DNA from: Flavobacterium chungbukense
GTDB taxonomy: Bacteria; Bacteroidota; Bacteroidia; Flavobacteriales; Flavobacteriaceae
Length of the DNA stretch: 64,000 nt
Assembly: GCF_020805785.1 (NCBI RefSeq)
Contig: NZ_JAJGZV010000004.1
Span: 186,001-250,000 of the forward strand
Direction: 5' to 3'
Shown here: positions 34,777 to 43,748 of the stretch, piece after piece
Position numbering within the stretch: the first letter of the stretch is position 1
How the letters are laid out: each line of letters opens with the position of its first letter
Position numbers and translations under genes: made by a program
The notes under the pieces: model-generated
Database searches by the model: none
Told to the model about the DNA's origin: nothing
The model's input: only the letters and a program-made list of their open reading frames with translations

Positions 34777-36843
34777 TTAGTGATACGGAACAACTACACG
34801 ACCTAATTTCCTAGAAAAATTATTTAGTAATTTTGAATAATCTATAACCATACTCAAAACTTCCGAATTATCTTCTTGCGGATCTGTCATAAGAGAATTT
34901 TTTAATTCTGCAATGATACCAGAAACCAAATACCACCTAAGAGAAAAAATAGTCTCAGAAACATTCTGCTCTATAGTTTCGCTTTTGTGTTTTGGAAATA
35001 TATTCTGCCCTTCCCAATTATGAACGGTTAATCTTTCATCTTCCATCAAAATATTGGTTACTTCTTGAGCAAAATCAGGCTCTAAATGCATTAAATACTT
35101 GTCTAAACTAAAAGTCTCATTTTGATTATAAAAATTGATAATATTATTATAGATATTTTGAAATAAAACATTCGATAATTGAATCTCATCTTCTTGTAAA
35201 CTCAAATATATTTTCTGGAAAACCTTATATTCTCGTTTTTCGGAAACTTCTTTTACATTTCCTTCTTCATCTGCTTTTAGAAAAACATCTTCAAAATTTT
35301 CAACAACATTTCCATACAAAAGAAGAATTTCAATAACTTTCCTTTCAAAACCATATAAAATATCTACTTTTTGAGATTGCTCTTGCGGATAAAATCCTGG
35401 ATCGCCTGGATAATCATCTGGCGGACCATTTCTTGGATCTTCTGGATCTCCTCCAGAAAATGTACCTGCTTGCGGAGGCTGATTTCTATGGACTTCGAAA
35501 GGTCTTTGTTCTTGTTTCTGTTTTTTACTCGCTTCAGCAATATCTTTCTGAATCAATTGCGCCAAAGTACTCGTCAAGACCTGCTCCGAAATTTCCATGA
35601 TTCGAGCACATTCTTGTATGTAAACTTCACGCTGAATACGATCTGGTATTTTAGAAATACTCGTAACCATATCGCGAATCAAATCCGCTTTTTTAATCGG
35701 ATCGTTTTTAGCTTCGCCCATTAAAATCGAAGCTTTAAACTGTATAAAATCTTTACTGTTATTTTCTAAATAGGCAACTAAATCGTCATGCGAATTTTTT
35801 CGAGCAAAACTATCAGGATCTTCTCCATCAGGAAAAGAACAAACTCTAACATTCATACCTTCTTCCAAAATCAAATCGATTCCACGAATAGAAGCTCGTA
35901 AACCAGCCGCATCTCCATCAAAAAGAACAGTAATATTTCTCGTTAGACGATTAATCAAACGAATTTGATCTGGTGTCAAAGCTGTTCCAGAAGAAGCTAC
36001 AACATTTTCAATTCCGGCTTGACTGAACTGAATAACATCGGTATAACCTTCTACCAAATAACAGTTGTTTTGTTTGGCAATAGATTGTTTCGCATGATAT
36101 ATTCCGTAAAGTACTTTACTTTTATGATAGATGTCACTTTCTGGCGAATTCAGATATTTTGCCGCTTTTTTATCATTAGTTAAAATACGGCCTCCAAAAC
36201 CTAAAACGCGGCCAGACATACTTTGAATTGGGAACATCACACGGCCTTTAAATCGGTCAAACGGGCGATCTTCTCTTGGAATTGTTAAACCTGTACTTTC
36301 TAAAAATTCTAATTTATAGCCTTTCCCTAACGCTTCTTTTGTCAGAGCATCCCAAGTTTCGGGAGAATATCCTAAATTAAATTTCTTGATGGTTTCATTC
36401 GTAAATCCTCTTTCTTTAAAATAAGACAATCCAATTGCTTTTCCTTCTTCAGAATTAACCAAAACATCTTGAAAATACTTGGCAGCAAATTCAGAAACCA
36501 GATACATACTTTCACGAATATCTGTATTGGCTTTTTCTGCTTCCGATTGTTCCGTTTCTTCTATTTCGATATTATATTTTTTGGCTAAATATCGAATGGC
36601 TTCTGGATAAGTAAATTGTGAATGTTCCATTAAGAACTTAACCGAGTTTCCTCCTTTACCAGTACTAAAATCTTTCCAGATTCCTTTTGCGGGCGAAACC
36701 ATGAACGAAGGAGAACGCTCATCGGAGAATGGACTCAGACCTTTAAAATTACTTCCCGCACGTTTCAAATTCACGAAATCGCCAATAACCTCCTCTACTC
36801 GAGCAGTTTCAAAAACAGAATCTATGGTATTTTGTGAAATCAA
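34777..36843 (-). CDS. dnaG: DNA primase DnaG
   Basis: Replication primase of 688 aa from a TTG start. I place the start at 36843 (MISQNTIDSVFETARVEEVI), because family proteins begin there and because the only promoter-like box (36875-36882) and a terminator lie within the longer upstream frame. The N-terminal region keeps the fold (FKGLSPFSDERSPSFMVSPA, then WKDFSTGKGGNSVKFLM), but the zinc ligands Cys-His-Cys-Cys are replaced by Ser, Ser, Asp and Thr. The TOPRIM core is normal: YLVEGYTDVIQ with the acidic Glu, and LFDGDAAGLRASIRG. A Pro/Gly-rich linker (about 480-510) precedes the helicase-binding C domain. Confidence 0.94.
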   Translation of the reverse strand: MISQNTIDSVFETARVEEVIGDFVNLKRAGSNFKGLSPFSDERSPSFMVSPAKGIWKDFSTGKGGNSVKFLMEHSQFTYPEAIRYLAKKYNIEIEETEQSEAEKANTDIRESMYLVSEFAAKYFQDVLVNSEEGKAIGLSYFKERGFTNETIKKFNLGYSPETWDALTKEALGKGYKLEFLESTGLTIPREDRPFDRFKGRVMFPIQSMSGRVLGFGGRILTNDKKAAKYLNSPESDIYHKSKVLYGIYHAKQSIAKQNNCYLVEGYTDVIQFSQAGIENVVASSGTALTPDQIRLINRLTRNITVLFDGDAAGLRASIRGIDLILEEGMNVRVCSFPDGEDPDSFARKNSHDDLVAYLENNSKDFIQFKASILMGEAKNDPIKKADLIRDMVTSISKIPDRIQREVYIQECARIMEISEQVLTSTLAQLIQKDIAEASKKQKQEQRPFEVHRNQPPQAGTFSGGDPEDPRNGPPDDYPGDPGFYPQEQSQKVDILYGFERKVIEILLLYGNVVENFEDVFLKADEEGNVKEVSEKREYKVFQKIYLSLQEDEIQLSNVLFQNIYNNIINFYNQNETFSLDKYLMHLEPDFAQEVTNILMEDERLTVHNWEGQNIFPKHKSETIEQNVSETIFSLRWYLVSGIIAELKNSLMTDPQEDNSEVLSMVIDYSKLLNNFSRKLGRVVVPYH

Positions 36844-36874
36844 TTTGTGTGCGGTTTTAAAAGTTGAGAGCTTG

Positions 36875-36882
36875 CAAAAATA
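36875..36882 (-). promoter_or_regulatory. -7 element of the dnaG promoter
   Basis: Minus-strand TATTTTTG, exact TAnnTTTG; transcription expected near 36868, 25 bases before the TTG start at 36843. This argues against the longer frame starting at 36951. Confidence 0.55.
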
Positions 36883-36918
36883 CGTAAATCCAATCGTAAT
36901 TTTGCTGCTTTTTAAAAC

Positions 36919-36942
36919 AAAAAAGCATCTCAATGGAGATGC
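36919..36942 (-). terminator. Terminator of the upstream outer-membrane protein gene
   Basis: GCATCTC (36925-36931) pairs with GAGATGC (36936-36942), loop AATG; on the minus strand six Ts follow (36924-36919). It is 29 bases after the stop of the 36971-37999 gene and upstream of the dnaG promoter. Confidence 0.75.
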
Positions 36943-36970
36943 CTTTTTCACTAACTAAACGACCAGTATT

Positions 36971-37999
36971 TTAGTTTAAATCTACTCGAAGTCCTAACGA
37001 AACATTATTCTCTTTCACTAGATTATTCTGAAACAATGGGTTTAAATCATATTTAAAATATAAACTCAATTCTCTATAACCGATATACGAACTCAGACCG
37101 TAAACAAAATTATTTACATTGTAATCGCCTTTTATAGTGGTTTTATATTTTAAATCGTCTTCTTCAAATTTTAAAATCTGTTTCGATTTTACGTTTACTC
37201 CTGCATAACCTCCAATTCCGAAACGGAAACTTTTATGGGTCTTGAAATATTTTTTGCCATCACTTTCTATTGGTCTAGAAAAATCAAATTCTAAATGTAC
37301 AGGTGCAACCAAATAAACATTTCTAAAACGAGATTCGCTTAAATTAACTGGATTAACTTCAAGGTTTGTTTGATCTCCATCGACCACAAAACTTCTATTA
37401 TCTGTCGGACGAATGTTATTATACATTAACGAAAGACCGTATTTAGCATGAAGCAAGTTATCGTTTTTCATTAATCTCGAATTATAAGTAAACCCCCATT
37501 CGTAAAAATGCGAACCCATGAAACGATAATTTGAATCTTGAAGTTTTCCATCGGTCATGATATTATTCAATCCCATTGCAAATACAAATTGAGATGTTGT
37601 TCTTTTTTCGCCACGAATAGAATCTTTATGGTGTTTATAAGACTTCCAGCGAATCATATATACCTTTGCAGAATCTTCTTTTATTTTTCCGTCCACTTTT
37701 TTCTGAACCAAATCATTTAGTTCGTTTTGAGCTAAAGTAATTTTTTCTTCCATAATTACAGCTCTTGCTTCTGCTAATTCCTTTTTACGCTTTTCGGCCT
37801 GTTCTTGCGTAATTTTCCCTTCAGATAATTGAACATTTACTGCTTCAACTTCTTCTTTTAAAGCTTCTTTTTCTTCTTTTGTAATCTTTTCGATTTTATT
37901 GGCGATTCTTTTTGTTTCAGATTCAAAAGTCTCCTGACCTACTACTTTACTTACCAATAAAAAAAAGAAAAGTATGGTGTAAATGGTAAAATTTTTCAT
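36971..37999 (-). CDS. Predicted outer-membrane beta-barrel protein with coiled-coil N terminus
   Basis: A signal peptide ends near VVGQ (residue 22). Residues about 25-110 are a very charged coiled coil (KRIANKIEKITKEEKEALKE and similar). From about 130 the sequence becomes alternating beta with aromatic girdles (SHFYEWGFTYNSRLMKND, RFGIGGYAGVNVKSK) and ends in LGLRVDLN, like an outer-membrane barrel. Function unknown. It lies downstream of the sigma/anti-sigma pair on the same strand, 144 bp away, so it could be a target or partner of that system. Confidence 0.8.
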   Translation of the reverse strand: MKNFTIYTILFFFLLVSKVVGQETFESETKRIANKIEKITKEEKEALKEEVEAVNVQLSEGKITQEQAEKRKKELAEARAVIMEEKITLAQNELNDLVQKKVDGKIKEDSAKVYMIRWKSYKHHKDSIRGEKRTTSQFVFAMGLNNIMTDGKLQDSNYRFMGSHFYEWGFTYNSRLMKNDNLLHAKYGLSLMYNNIRPTDNRSFVVDGDQTNLEVNPVNLSESRFRNVYLVAPVHLEFDFSRPIESDGKKYFKTHKSFRFGIGGYAGVNVKSKQILKFEEDDLKYKTTIKGDYNVNNFVYGLSSYIGYRELSLYFKYDLNPLFQNNLVKENNVSLGLRVDLN

Positions 38000-38143
38000 G
38001 ATTGATTGTTTTAAAATATTTGATTATTGATTGATGATTTTTTAATTGCTAATGGTTGATGGCTGATTCGATAATCATAGGGTTAAAACCGCACGGTACG
38101 ATGTGGATCATTCCTTCGGAACTTAAAATCTAGACTCTAATTC

Positions 38144-38869
38144 TCACTCTTGCTTATTTCTGTTAGACAAAGCGACCTTAACCTCTTGAAGGTTTTTGTT
38201 GACTTTTGTGATCATTTTTTCTCTAAAAGAAAGTTCAAGTTCACCATCTACTTGATTCAGCAACTCATTAGCGTTGATTTTTATTTTTGATTTTTTAGCT
38301 GTGCCTTGAGCTAAAACTTTTTCTTCAGCTTTTTCTAATAATTGATCGACATTTTCTTTTTTAGAATTTTCTGCAATTACAGTTTCATTATTTGATGATT
38401 GTTTTTCTTGATTGTTTTTGATGATGACTGAAGACTCCGCTATTTGATTTGATTCATTTTTTATAGATTTATTTGAAAATTGGTTACTTACTTTTTCTTT
38501 TTTATTTAAAGTTTCTTCCGAAGTTTTTTCAGCAACAACAGTTTTGTTTTTTTTCGAATCAACATAGTTTAAAATTGGTTTAGTCGCTGATTGTTTTTCG
38601 ATTTCCTTTTCAACAACGATTGTTTTTGTTGGTTCTGCAGTATTTTTATTTTGATTGAAAAAAATAGTTCCAACCAATAAAAAACCGATAAAACTTGCGG
38701 CGATATAAAGCCATTTTCTTTTTGATTTTTTCGAATCAAGTTTAATTGGCTTTTTTTCTTCGGCTACACTCAACATCGCGTCCAATCGATCCCAAGCTTT
38801 GTTGCTTGGTTCAATTTTACGTTCGTTTAGTTTTTCACGGAAATCCTTTTCAAAATTATTCGGTTCCAT
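38144..38869 (-). CDS. Probable membrane anti-sigma factor
   Basis: A 241-aa protein with a cytoplasmic N terminus (FEKDFREKLNERKIEPSNKA followed by WDRLDAML), one membrane helix (about 50-67, WLYIAASFIGFLLVGTIFF), and a Lys/Glu/Ser-rich periplasmic part. The N-terminal motif is that of flavobacterial anti-sigma proteins encoded after ECF sigma genes. Its start overlaps the sigma gene by 14 bp, strong evidence for a pair. It would hold the sigma factor at the membrane until a signal is sensed; the signal is unknown. Confidence 0.82.
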   Translation of the reverse strand: MEPNNFEKDFREKLNERKIEPSNKAWDRLDAMLSVAEEKKPIKLDSKKSKRKWLYIAASFIGFLLVGTIFFNQNKNTAEPTKTIVVEKEIEKQSATKPILNYVDSKKNKTVVAEKTSEETLNKKEKVSNQFSNKSIKNESNQIAESSVIIKNNQEKQSSNNETVIAENSKKENVDQLLEKAEEKVLAQGTAKKSKIKINANELLNQVDGELELSFREKMITKVNKNLQEVKVALSNRNKQE

Positions 38870-39416
38870 TATCTTGTTTTTTTAGAATAGTAATTTGTGT
38901 TTGCAGCATTTTTCTAGCGTGCGATAATTGCGATTTTGATGTTCCTTCATTAATACCCAACATCTTTGCGATTTCATTGTGTTTGTAACCTTCGATTGCG
39001 TACAAATTAAAAATCATTTTGTAACCATCGGGCAAAGCATCAATTAAATACTGAATCTGTTCTACGGTAAACTGGCTGTCAATTTCGTTGAAGCTTTCTT
39101 CAACAAAAAATTCATCTTCGGCAAATTTTACTTTTTTCTGAACTCTTAAATACGAAATGCATTCGTTAACCATAATTCGGCGGATCCAGCCTTCAAAGCT
39201 TCCTTTGTGTTCGAAGTTTTTCAAATTCGTAAACACTTTCATGAAAGCGGTTATCATTACATCTTCTGCCAATTGAATGTCTTTTATATATTGTCGACAA
39301 ACACTCAACATTTTTGAAGAAAACTTGCTATAAATCTGCTGCTGGGCCTGACGATTATTTTCGACAGCCAACTTTATGATTTTGGTTTCTTCTTGATGTA
39401 ACTGAATAATTTTCAT
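38856..39416 (-). CDS. RNA polymerase ECF-type sigma-70 factor
   Basis: A 186-aa sigma factor with region 2 (IYSKFSSKMLSVCRQYIKDI, then AEDVMITAFMKVFTNLKNFE and GWIRRIMVNECISYLR) and region 4 (LIDALPDGYKMIFNLYAIEG, then HNEIAKMLGINEGTSKSQLS). It directs transcription of extracytoplasmic-stress or specialised regulons. Its neighbour downstream, overlapping by 14 bp, is the likely anti-sigma factor. No obvious autoregulated promoter could be identified upstream. Confidence 0.94.
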   Translation of the reverse strand: MKIIQLHQEETKIIKLAVENNRQAQQQIYSKFSSKMLSVCRQYIKDIQLAEDVMITAFMKVFTNLKNFEHKGSFEGWIRRIMVNECISYLRVQKKVKFAEDEFFVEESFNEIDSQFTVEQIQYLIDALPDGYKMIFNLYAIEGYKHNEIAKMLGINEGTSKSQLSHARKMLQTQITILKKQDNGTE

Positions 39417-39506
39417 TAATAAGCTTTTCGGTTTTGGTTTTAGAAACAGACTTCTATTAGCATAGACGATTGTCGATTTGAAATGGTTGCATGGGAGAAA
39501 AAAAAT

Positions 39507-39620
39507 AATTAAACAATTAGAAAATTAGCCAATTAGATAATTGATTCACAACAAAGTATAACCAGTTATCTAATTGACAAATTTTCTGATTTTCTGATTT
39601 TCTGATTATCTAATTATTTT
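39507..39620. repeat. Two opposed octamer arrays forming an imperfect hairpin
   Basis: Left arm, 39507-39546: AATTAAAC, AATTAGAA, AATTAGCC, AATTAGAT, AATTGATT. After 18 bases comes the right arm, 39565-39620, in octamers: GTTATCTA, ATTGACAA, ATTTTCTG three times, ATTATCTA, ATTATTTT. The right arm is the approximate reverse complement of the left (24 of 28 bases in the best-matched part). It overlaps the last codons of the polyprenyl synthase gene. Confidence 0.65.
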
Positions 39621-40591
39621 TTTCTTTCGATTACGTAGTTTACCATCAAAGTCAAAGCATCTTTGAACTCAGAATCTGGGTAATTTTCTAGAAGAGAAAG
39701 TGCTTCCTGCTGGAATTGCACCATTTTGTTTTCGGCGTAAGCCAAACCATTATTGTTTTTTACAAAGGCAATAACTTCTTTAACACGTTTTTTGTCTTTA
39801 TTGTGGTTTTTGATGGAGTTTATCAGCCACTTTTTTTCTTGCGGAGTACAAGTATTTAAAACGTGAATTAAAGGCAAAGTCATTTTTTGCTCTTTAATAT
39901 CTATTCCGGTTGGTTTTCCAATGGCTTCTTCGCTATAATCAAATAAATCGTCTTTGATTTGAAATGCCATTCCGATCAATTCACCAAACTTTCGCATGTT
40001 TTCTACCTGAATATCATCTTCAATTACGGCTTTCGCGCCAAGCGCACAACAAGCAGCAATAAGCGTTGCCGTTTTCTTCCTGATGATTTCGTAATAAACG
40101 TCTTCGGTAATATCGAGTCTTCTTGCTTTTTCTATTTGAAGCAATTCTCCCTCGCTCATTTCACGAACGGCAACAGAAATGATTCTCAATAAATCGAAAT
40201 CGCCATTATCTATAGAAAGCAATAAACCTTTTGAAAGTAAATAATCTCCAACTAAAACAGCAATTTTATTTTTCCAAAGCGCGTTGATAGAGAAAAATCC
40301 GCGACGGCGATTACTATCGTCTACTACGTCATCATGAACTAAAGTTGCGGTATGAATCAATTCGATTACCGAAGCTCCGCGATAGGTTCTTTCGTTTACA
40401 ATACCGCCAGAAACCATTTTTGCAGTAAGAAAAACAAACATTGGACGCATTTGTTTTCCCTTGCGGTTTACGATGTAATAAGTGATTCGGTTTAGTAATG
40501 CAACCTTTGAAGTCATCGATTCATGGAACTTTTTTTCGAAAAGTTCCATTTCGTTAAAAATAGGCTGCTTTATTTGAGACGTAATATTCAT
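39614..40591 (-). CDS. Polyprenyl (all-trans) diphosphate synthase
   Basis: A 325-aa class I isoprenyl transferase. The first Asp-rich motif reads HTATLVHDDVVDDSNRRRG near residues 83-101, the second FQIKDDLFDYSEEAIGKPTG near 212-231. RKGKQMRPMFVFLTAK near 43 binds isopentenyl diphosphate. Residues upstream of the first motif are not bulky aromatics, so a long chain product is expected, as for menaquinone side chains (octaprenyl type), but chain length cannot be fixed from sequence alone. Confidence 0.92.
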   Translation of the reverse strand: MNITSQIKQPIFNEMELFEKKFHESMTSKVALLNRITYYIVNRKGKQMRPMFVFLTAKMVSGGIVNERTYRGASVIELIHTATLVHDDVVDDSNRRRGFFSINALWKNKIAVLVGDYLLSKGLLLSIDNGDFDLLRIISVAVREMSEGELLQIEKARRLDITEDVYYEIIRKKTATLIAACCALGAKAVIEDDIQVENMRKFGELIGMAFQIKDDLFDYSEEAIGKPTGIDIKEQKMTLPLIHVLNTCTPQEKKWLINSIKNHNKDKKRVKEVIAFVKNNNGLAYAENKMVQFQQEALSLLENYPDSEFKDALTLMVNYVIERKK

Positions 40592-40738
40592 TTAAACACC
40601 AAATATACTATTTTAAATAAAAAAACGTTGTGTATTTTAGGTTAGGATTTAAATAATTTATGCTTTAACCTGAAAAAAATACCAAAAATAGTTCTAACTA
40701 ATACTGATTTGAATTCATTAACCCAAACTATTTATTAT

Positions 40739-41599
40739 ATGAAAACAAAATTTTTATTAATTGGTACTTTTATTACTATGTCTTTTTTTATCGGCTGTAG
40801 TTCTGATGAAAAAACAAATGATGGATCAGGAAAAGCGATTACGAACGAAGAAATTATAACCAATTCCAAAATCGACGCTTCTGTAGAAGATGTGACAAAT
40901 ATTGCTGAAGATCAATTTAGTGCACAACTCAATGTAAATGCAAAACCAGGCGGACCAATCAAAAATTTCTTGCCAAGCTGTGCAACAATTACAACAGTTT
41001 TAACCAATAACACTTGGACAAAAACAGTTGATTTTGGTGTTGAGGGCTGTACTTTAAATAATGGAAATACCGTAAAAGGAAAAATGGTAATTTCTTTTTC
41101 AAACGACTTTAATTCTTCTACTCAGACAATCAGTTATACTTTTGAAGGATTTTATCACAACGGTAAAAAAATTCAGGGCAGTAAAAGCATTGTGAGAACA
41201 ATTAAAGAAACCAATATATTAGTTACAGCACATCCTGTTTTAACCGCTACTATAGATTTAACGATTACTTTTGATGATGGAGGCGTTTATACTAGAAAAG
41301 GAACTCTTGTAAAGGAAATGACTTCTGGTTATGACACTTGGTTTGATTGGGATGATAATGCTTTTATAGTAACCGGAAGTGGCTCTACTACTTTTCCTAA
41401 TGGAGATACTTTCTCTGCAGAGATTACGACTCCTTTGGAATTTAACGCTTCTTGCAGAAAATCTTTTGCCGTAAAAGGAATTGTTTCTATTACTAAAAAT
41501 GAAGCTAAAGCAACTATTGATTACGGAAACGGAGAATGCGATACACTTGCTAAAGTAACAAAAGATGGAGTTACTGAAGAAATAGATTTGAAAAAATAA
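40739..41599 (+). CDS. Hypothetical lipoprotein
   Basis: The ATG at 40739 gives KTKFLLIGTFITMSFFIGCS, a lipoprotein signal with lipidated Cys20 followed by Ser-Ser-Asp-Glu, an acidic +2 to +5 region that in flavobacteria favours surface export. An upstream ATG at 40709 would spoil the signal. The mature protein of about 266 residues is Thr-rich and beta-predicted, with four further Cys residues that could form disulfides. No family recognised. A terminator follows at 41617-41665. Confidence 0.8.
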   Translation: MKTKFLLIGTFITMSFFIGCSSDEKTNDGSGKAITNEEIITNSKIDASVEDVTNIAEDQFSAQLNVNAKPGGPIKNFLPSCATITTVLTNNTWTKTVDFGVEGCTLNNGNTVKGKMVISFSNDFNSSTQTISYTFEGFYHNGKKIQGSKSIVRTIKETNILVTAHPVLTATIDLTITFDDGGVYTRKGTLVKEMTSGYDTWFDWDDNAFIVTGSGSTTFPNGDTFSAEITTPLEFNASCRKSFAVKGIVSITKNEAKATIDYGNGECDTLAKVTKDGVTEEIDLKK

Positions 41600-41616
41600 T
41601 ATCCTTTTTGCCCAAG

Positions 41617-41665
41617 AAAAAAAGCATTAAAAACGAGAAAATTTCTGGTTTGTAATGCTTTTTTT
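41617..41665. terminator. Terminator after the lipoprotein gene
   Basis: AAAAAAAGCATTA (41617-41629) pairs with TAATGCTTTTTTT (41653-41665); the 23-base loop can form a small inner stem. T-tract on either strand. Confidence 0.65.
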
Positions 41666-41684
41666 ATTTTGTTTATTTTCAAAT

Positions 41685-41804
41685 GTCCCGAAGGGACAAA
41701 TTCATAATTGTCAATATTTTTTTTCTACCGACGAGATATTCCTAACGGAATATATTCTGATAATTTTTCTGCCGAACTTATACTTTTAAACTTCCTAACG
41801 GAGT
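41685..41804. repeat. Cluster of three small REP-like palindromes
   Basis: Three palindromes within 120 bases: GTCCCGAAGGGAC (41685-41697), ATATTCCTAACGGAATAT (41736-41753) and the imperfect ACTTCCTAACGGAGT (41790-41804). The last two share CTTCCTAACGGA-like cores (ATTCCTAACGGA). Such clusters resemble REP-type intergenic elements. It precedes the 3' end of rlmN. Confidence 0.6.
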
Positions 41805-41806
41805 AT

Positions 41807-42853
41807 TTATTCTGCTTCTTTGTTCGCTAATTGTCCGCATGCGGCGTCGATGTCTTTTCCTCTGCTTCGTCTTACTTTTACCACTATCCCGATATTTTCC
41901 AATGCTTTTATATACGCCATAATTGACTCTTCTGAAGCTTGCTGGAATTCGCCGTCATCAATTGGGTTATATTCAATTAAATTGACTTTACATGGTACGT
42001 ATTTACAGAATTTAACCAAGGCATCAACTGAAGCTTTATCGTCGTTGATTCCTTTCCAAACTACATATTCGTATGAAATTTTGCTTTTTGTTTTTCTGTA
42101 CCAATATTCTAATGCTTCTCGTAAATCTTTTAAAGGAAAGTTTTTACTGAAAGGCATAATGCGAGCACGAGTTTCGTCTATGGCTGAATGTAAAGAAACG
42201 GCTAGTTTGAACTTTACATCATCATCTGCCATTTTTTTGATCATTTTCGGAATTCCAGAAGTCGAAACCATGATTCGTTTTGGAGACATTCCTAAACCTT
42301 CTTCCGAAGTAATCATATCGATTGCTTTAATGACATTATTATAATTCATCAAAGGCTCTCCCATTCCCATAAAAACGATATTCGAAAGCGGGTGATTGTA
42401 ATACAATCGGCTTTCTTTATCGATAGCTAAAACCTGATCGTAAATTTCGCCTGGTTCTAGATTACGCATTCTTTTTAATCTTGCAGTCGCACAGAAATTA
42501 CAATCTAAACTGCATCCTACCTGACTCGAAACACAAGCTGTCGTTCGTGTATCAGTTGGAATTAAAACAGATTCAACCACAAGTCCGTCATGAAGTCTAA
42601 CGGCATTTTTTACCGTTCCGTCAGTACTTTTCTGCATAGTATCAACCTTAATATGATTGATTACAAAATTGTTTTCAAGCATAGACCTTGTAGTCTTTGC
42701 TACATTTGTCATATCTTCAAAACTGTGAGCCCCTTTGCTCCATAGCCACTCATAAACCTGATTTCCGCGAAAAGCTTTATCTCCATTTTCTACAAAAAAA
42801 TCACGTAGTTGGTCTTTTGATAAGGCGCGTATGTCTTTTTTCTCCATTTGCAT
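41807..42853 (-). CDS. rlmN: Dual-specificity 23S rRNA/tRNA (adenine C2)-methyltransferase RlmN
   Basis: A 348-aa radical SAM methyltransferase that methylates C2 of A2503 in 23S rRNA and A37 in some tRNAs. The cluster motif CSLDCNFCATARLKRM (CxxxCxxC) is intact; before it stand TTACVSSQVG residues. Conserved elements NIVFMGMGEPLMNYNNV, LAVSLHSAIDETRARIMPFS and the late catalytic Cys in DIDAACGQLANKE are visible. Start MQMEKKD or MEKKD. Confidence 0.95.
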   Translation of the reverse strand: MQMEKKDIRALSKDQLRDFFVENGDKAFRGNQVYEWLWSKGAHSFEDMTNVAKTTRSMLENNFVINHIKVDTMQKSTDGTVKNAVRLHDGLVVESVLIPTDTRTTACVSSQVGCSLDCNFCATARLKRMRNLEPGEIYDQVLAIDKESRLYYNHPLSNIVFMGMGEPLMNYNNVIKAIDMITSEEGLGMSPKRIMVSTSGIPKMIKKMADDDVKFKLAVSLHSAIDETRARIMPFSKNFPLKDLREALEYWYRKTKSKISYEYVVWKGINDDKASVDALVKFCKYVPCKVNLIEYNPIDDGEFQQASEESIMAYIKALENIGIVVKVRRSRGKDIDAACGQLANKEAE

Positions 42854-43070
42854 GCTGCAAAGTTAATCACTTTTGTCATTTTTCTTTGTTTTTTAAATAC
42901 ATTCTTAAAATCTACTTGAAAAAAGACAAATCATTACGGCTTTCGCAAAAAACACGCAACTCAATAAAAAACAAATATTTACAATAACAAGATTTCTTCA
43001 AACCGCTTTAAAATCAAGCTTAATCGAGCTATTTATTCTTTACAATAAAAATTTAATAAAACTTTAGCCA

Positions 43071-43113
43071 TGATTTTTATCATTCCATTTCTTTTATGTC
43101 AGGCATAAATTTG
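43071..43113 (+). promoter_or_regulatory. FNR/CRP-like box plus -7 element before the first YceI gene
   Basis: TGATTTTTATCA (43071-43082) fits the TGAT-N4-ATCA half of the Fnr/Crp consensus. 24 bases further is TAAATTTG (43106-43113), an exact -7 match. The box would be centred near -43, the classic class II activator position. An equivalent pair with the same spacing stands before the second YceI gene. Confidence 0.6.
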
Positions 43114-43187
43114 ATCCAAGAAATAACGTAGTTCGCAACCACACTATAGAACTCTCCCGATTAAAATTAACCTATACACAAATTAAA

Positions 43188-43748
43188 ATGAGAACACTTA
43201 CATCAATCCTACTAACAGTAATCTTTACAACTGCTTCATTACAAATAAATGCTCAAAGAAGTTTTAATATAAATGCGAACTCGACATTTGAAGTTTCAGG
43301 AACTTCAACAGTTCACGATTGGGTAATGAAATCTTCAGAAGGAACCGGCACAGCGAATTTAACTGTGAAAGATTCTAAGCTTGCTGGAATTAACAGCTTA
43401 AACATATCATTATTAGCCGAAAGTTTAAAAAGCTACAAAACCAGTATGGATAAAGTCGCTTATGAAGCTCTTGACACTGAAAATCATCAAACCATTGAAT
43501 ATGTTTTGAAATCTGCGGTCAAGGTAGACGAAACAACTTGGAACTTAACAGGAGTTTATACAATTGCAGGCGTGAGCAAAGAATTTGTAACTCAAGTAAG
43601 AGTAACTGCCAGTAATGGAACTTTTATTTTACAAGGTTCCAATCAACTTACTTTTGGCGATTTTGAAATGGCTCCTCCAAAAGCGGCACTTGGAGTAGTT
43701 AAAGCTGGAAAAGATCTTACCGTGATATTCAATATTATTTTAAGCTAA
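43188..43748 (+). CDS. YceI family protein
   Basis: A 186-aa exported lipocalin-like protein. Signal peptide ends near INAQ (residue 22). Family motifs follow: STFEVSGTSTVHDWVMKS near 34-51, then KTSMDKVAYEALDTENHQTI and YTIAGVSKEFVTQV. YceI barrels bind long isoprenoids or fatty acyl chains in the periplasm. It is 60% or so alike to the next YceI gene, apparently a duplicate, and each carries its own FNR-like promoter box. Confidence 0.93.
   Translation: MRTLTSILLTVIFTTASLQINAQRSFNINANSTFEVSGTSTVHDWVMKSSEGTGTANLTVKDSKLAGINSLNISLLAESLKSYKTSMDKVAYEALDTENHQTIEYVLKSAVKVDETTWNLTGVYTIAGVSKEFVTQVRVTASNGTFILQGSNQLTFGDFEMAPPKAALGVVKAGKDLTVIFNIILS

Noticed and set aside
36844..36951. 36-codon N-terminal extension of dnaG
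   Set aside because: It contains a terminator and a promoter, and no family member has it.
39507..39620. Intrinsic terminator of the polyprenyl synthase gene
   Set aside because: Pairing is AT-rich, has several mismatches and lacks the compact GC stem and T-tract; I prefer to call it a repeat.
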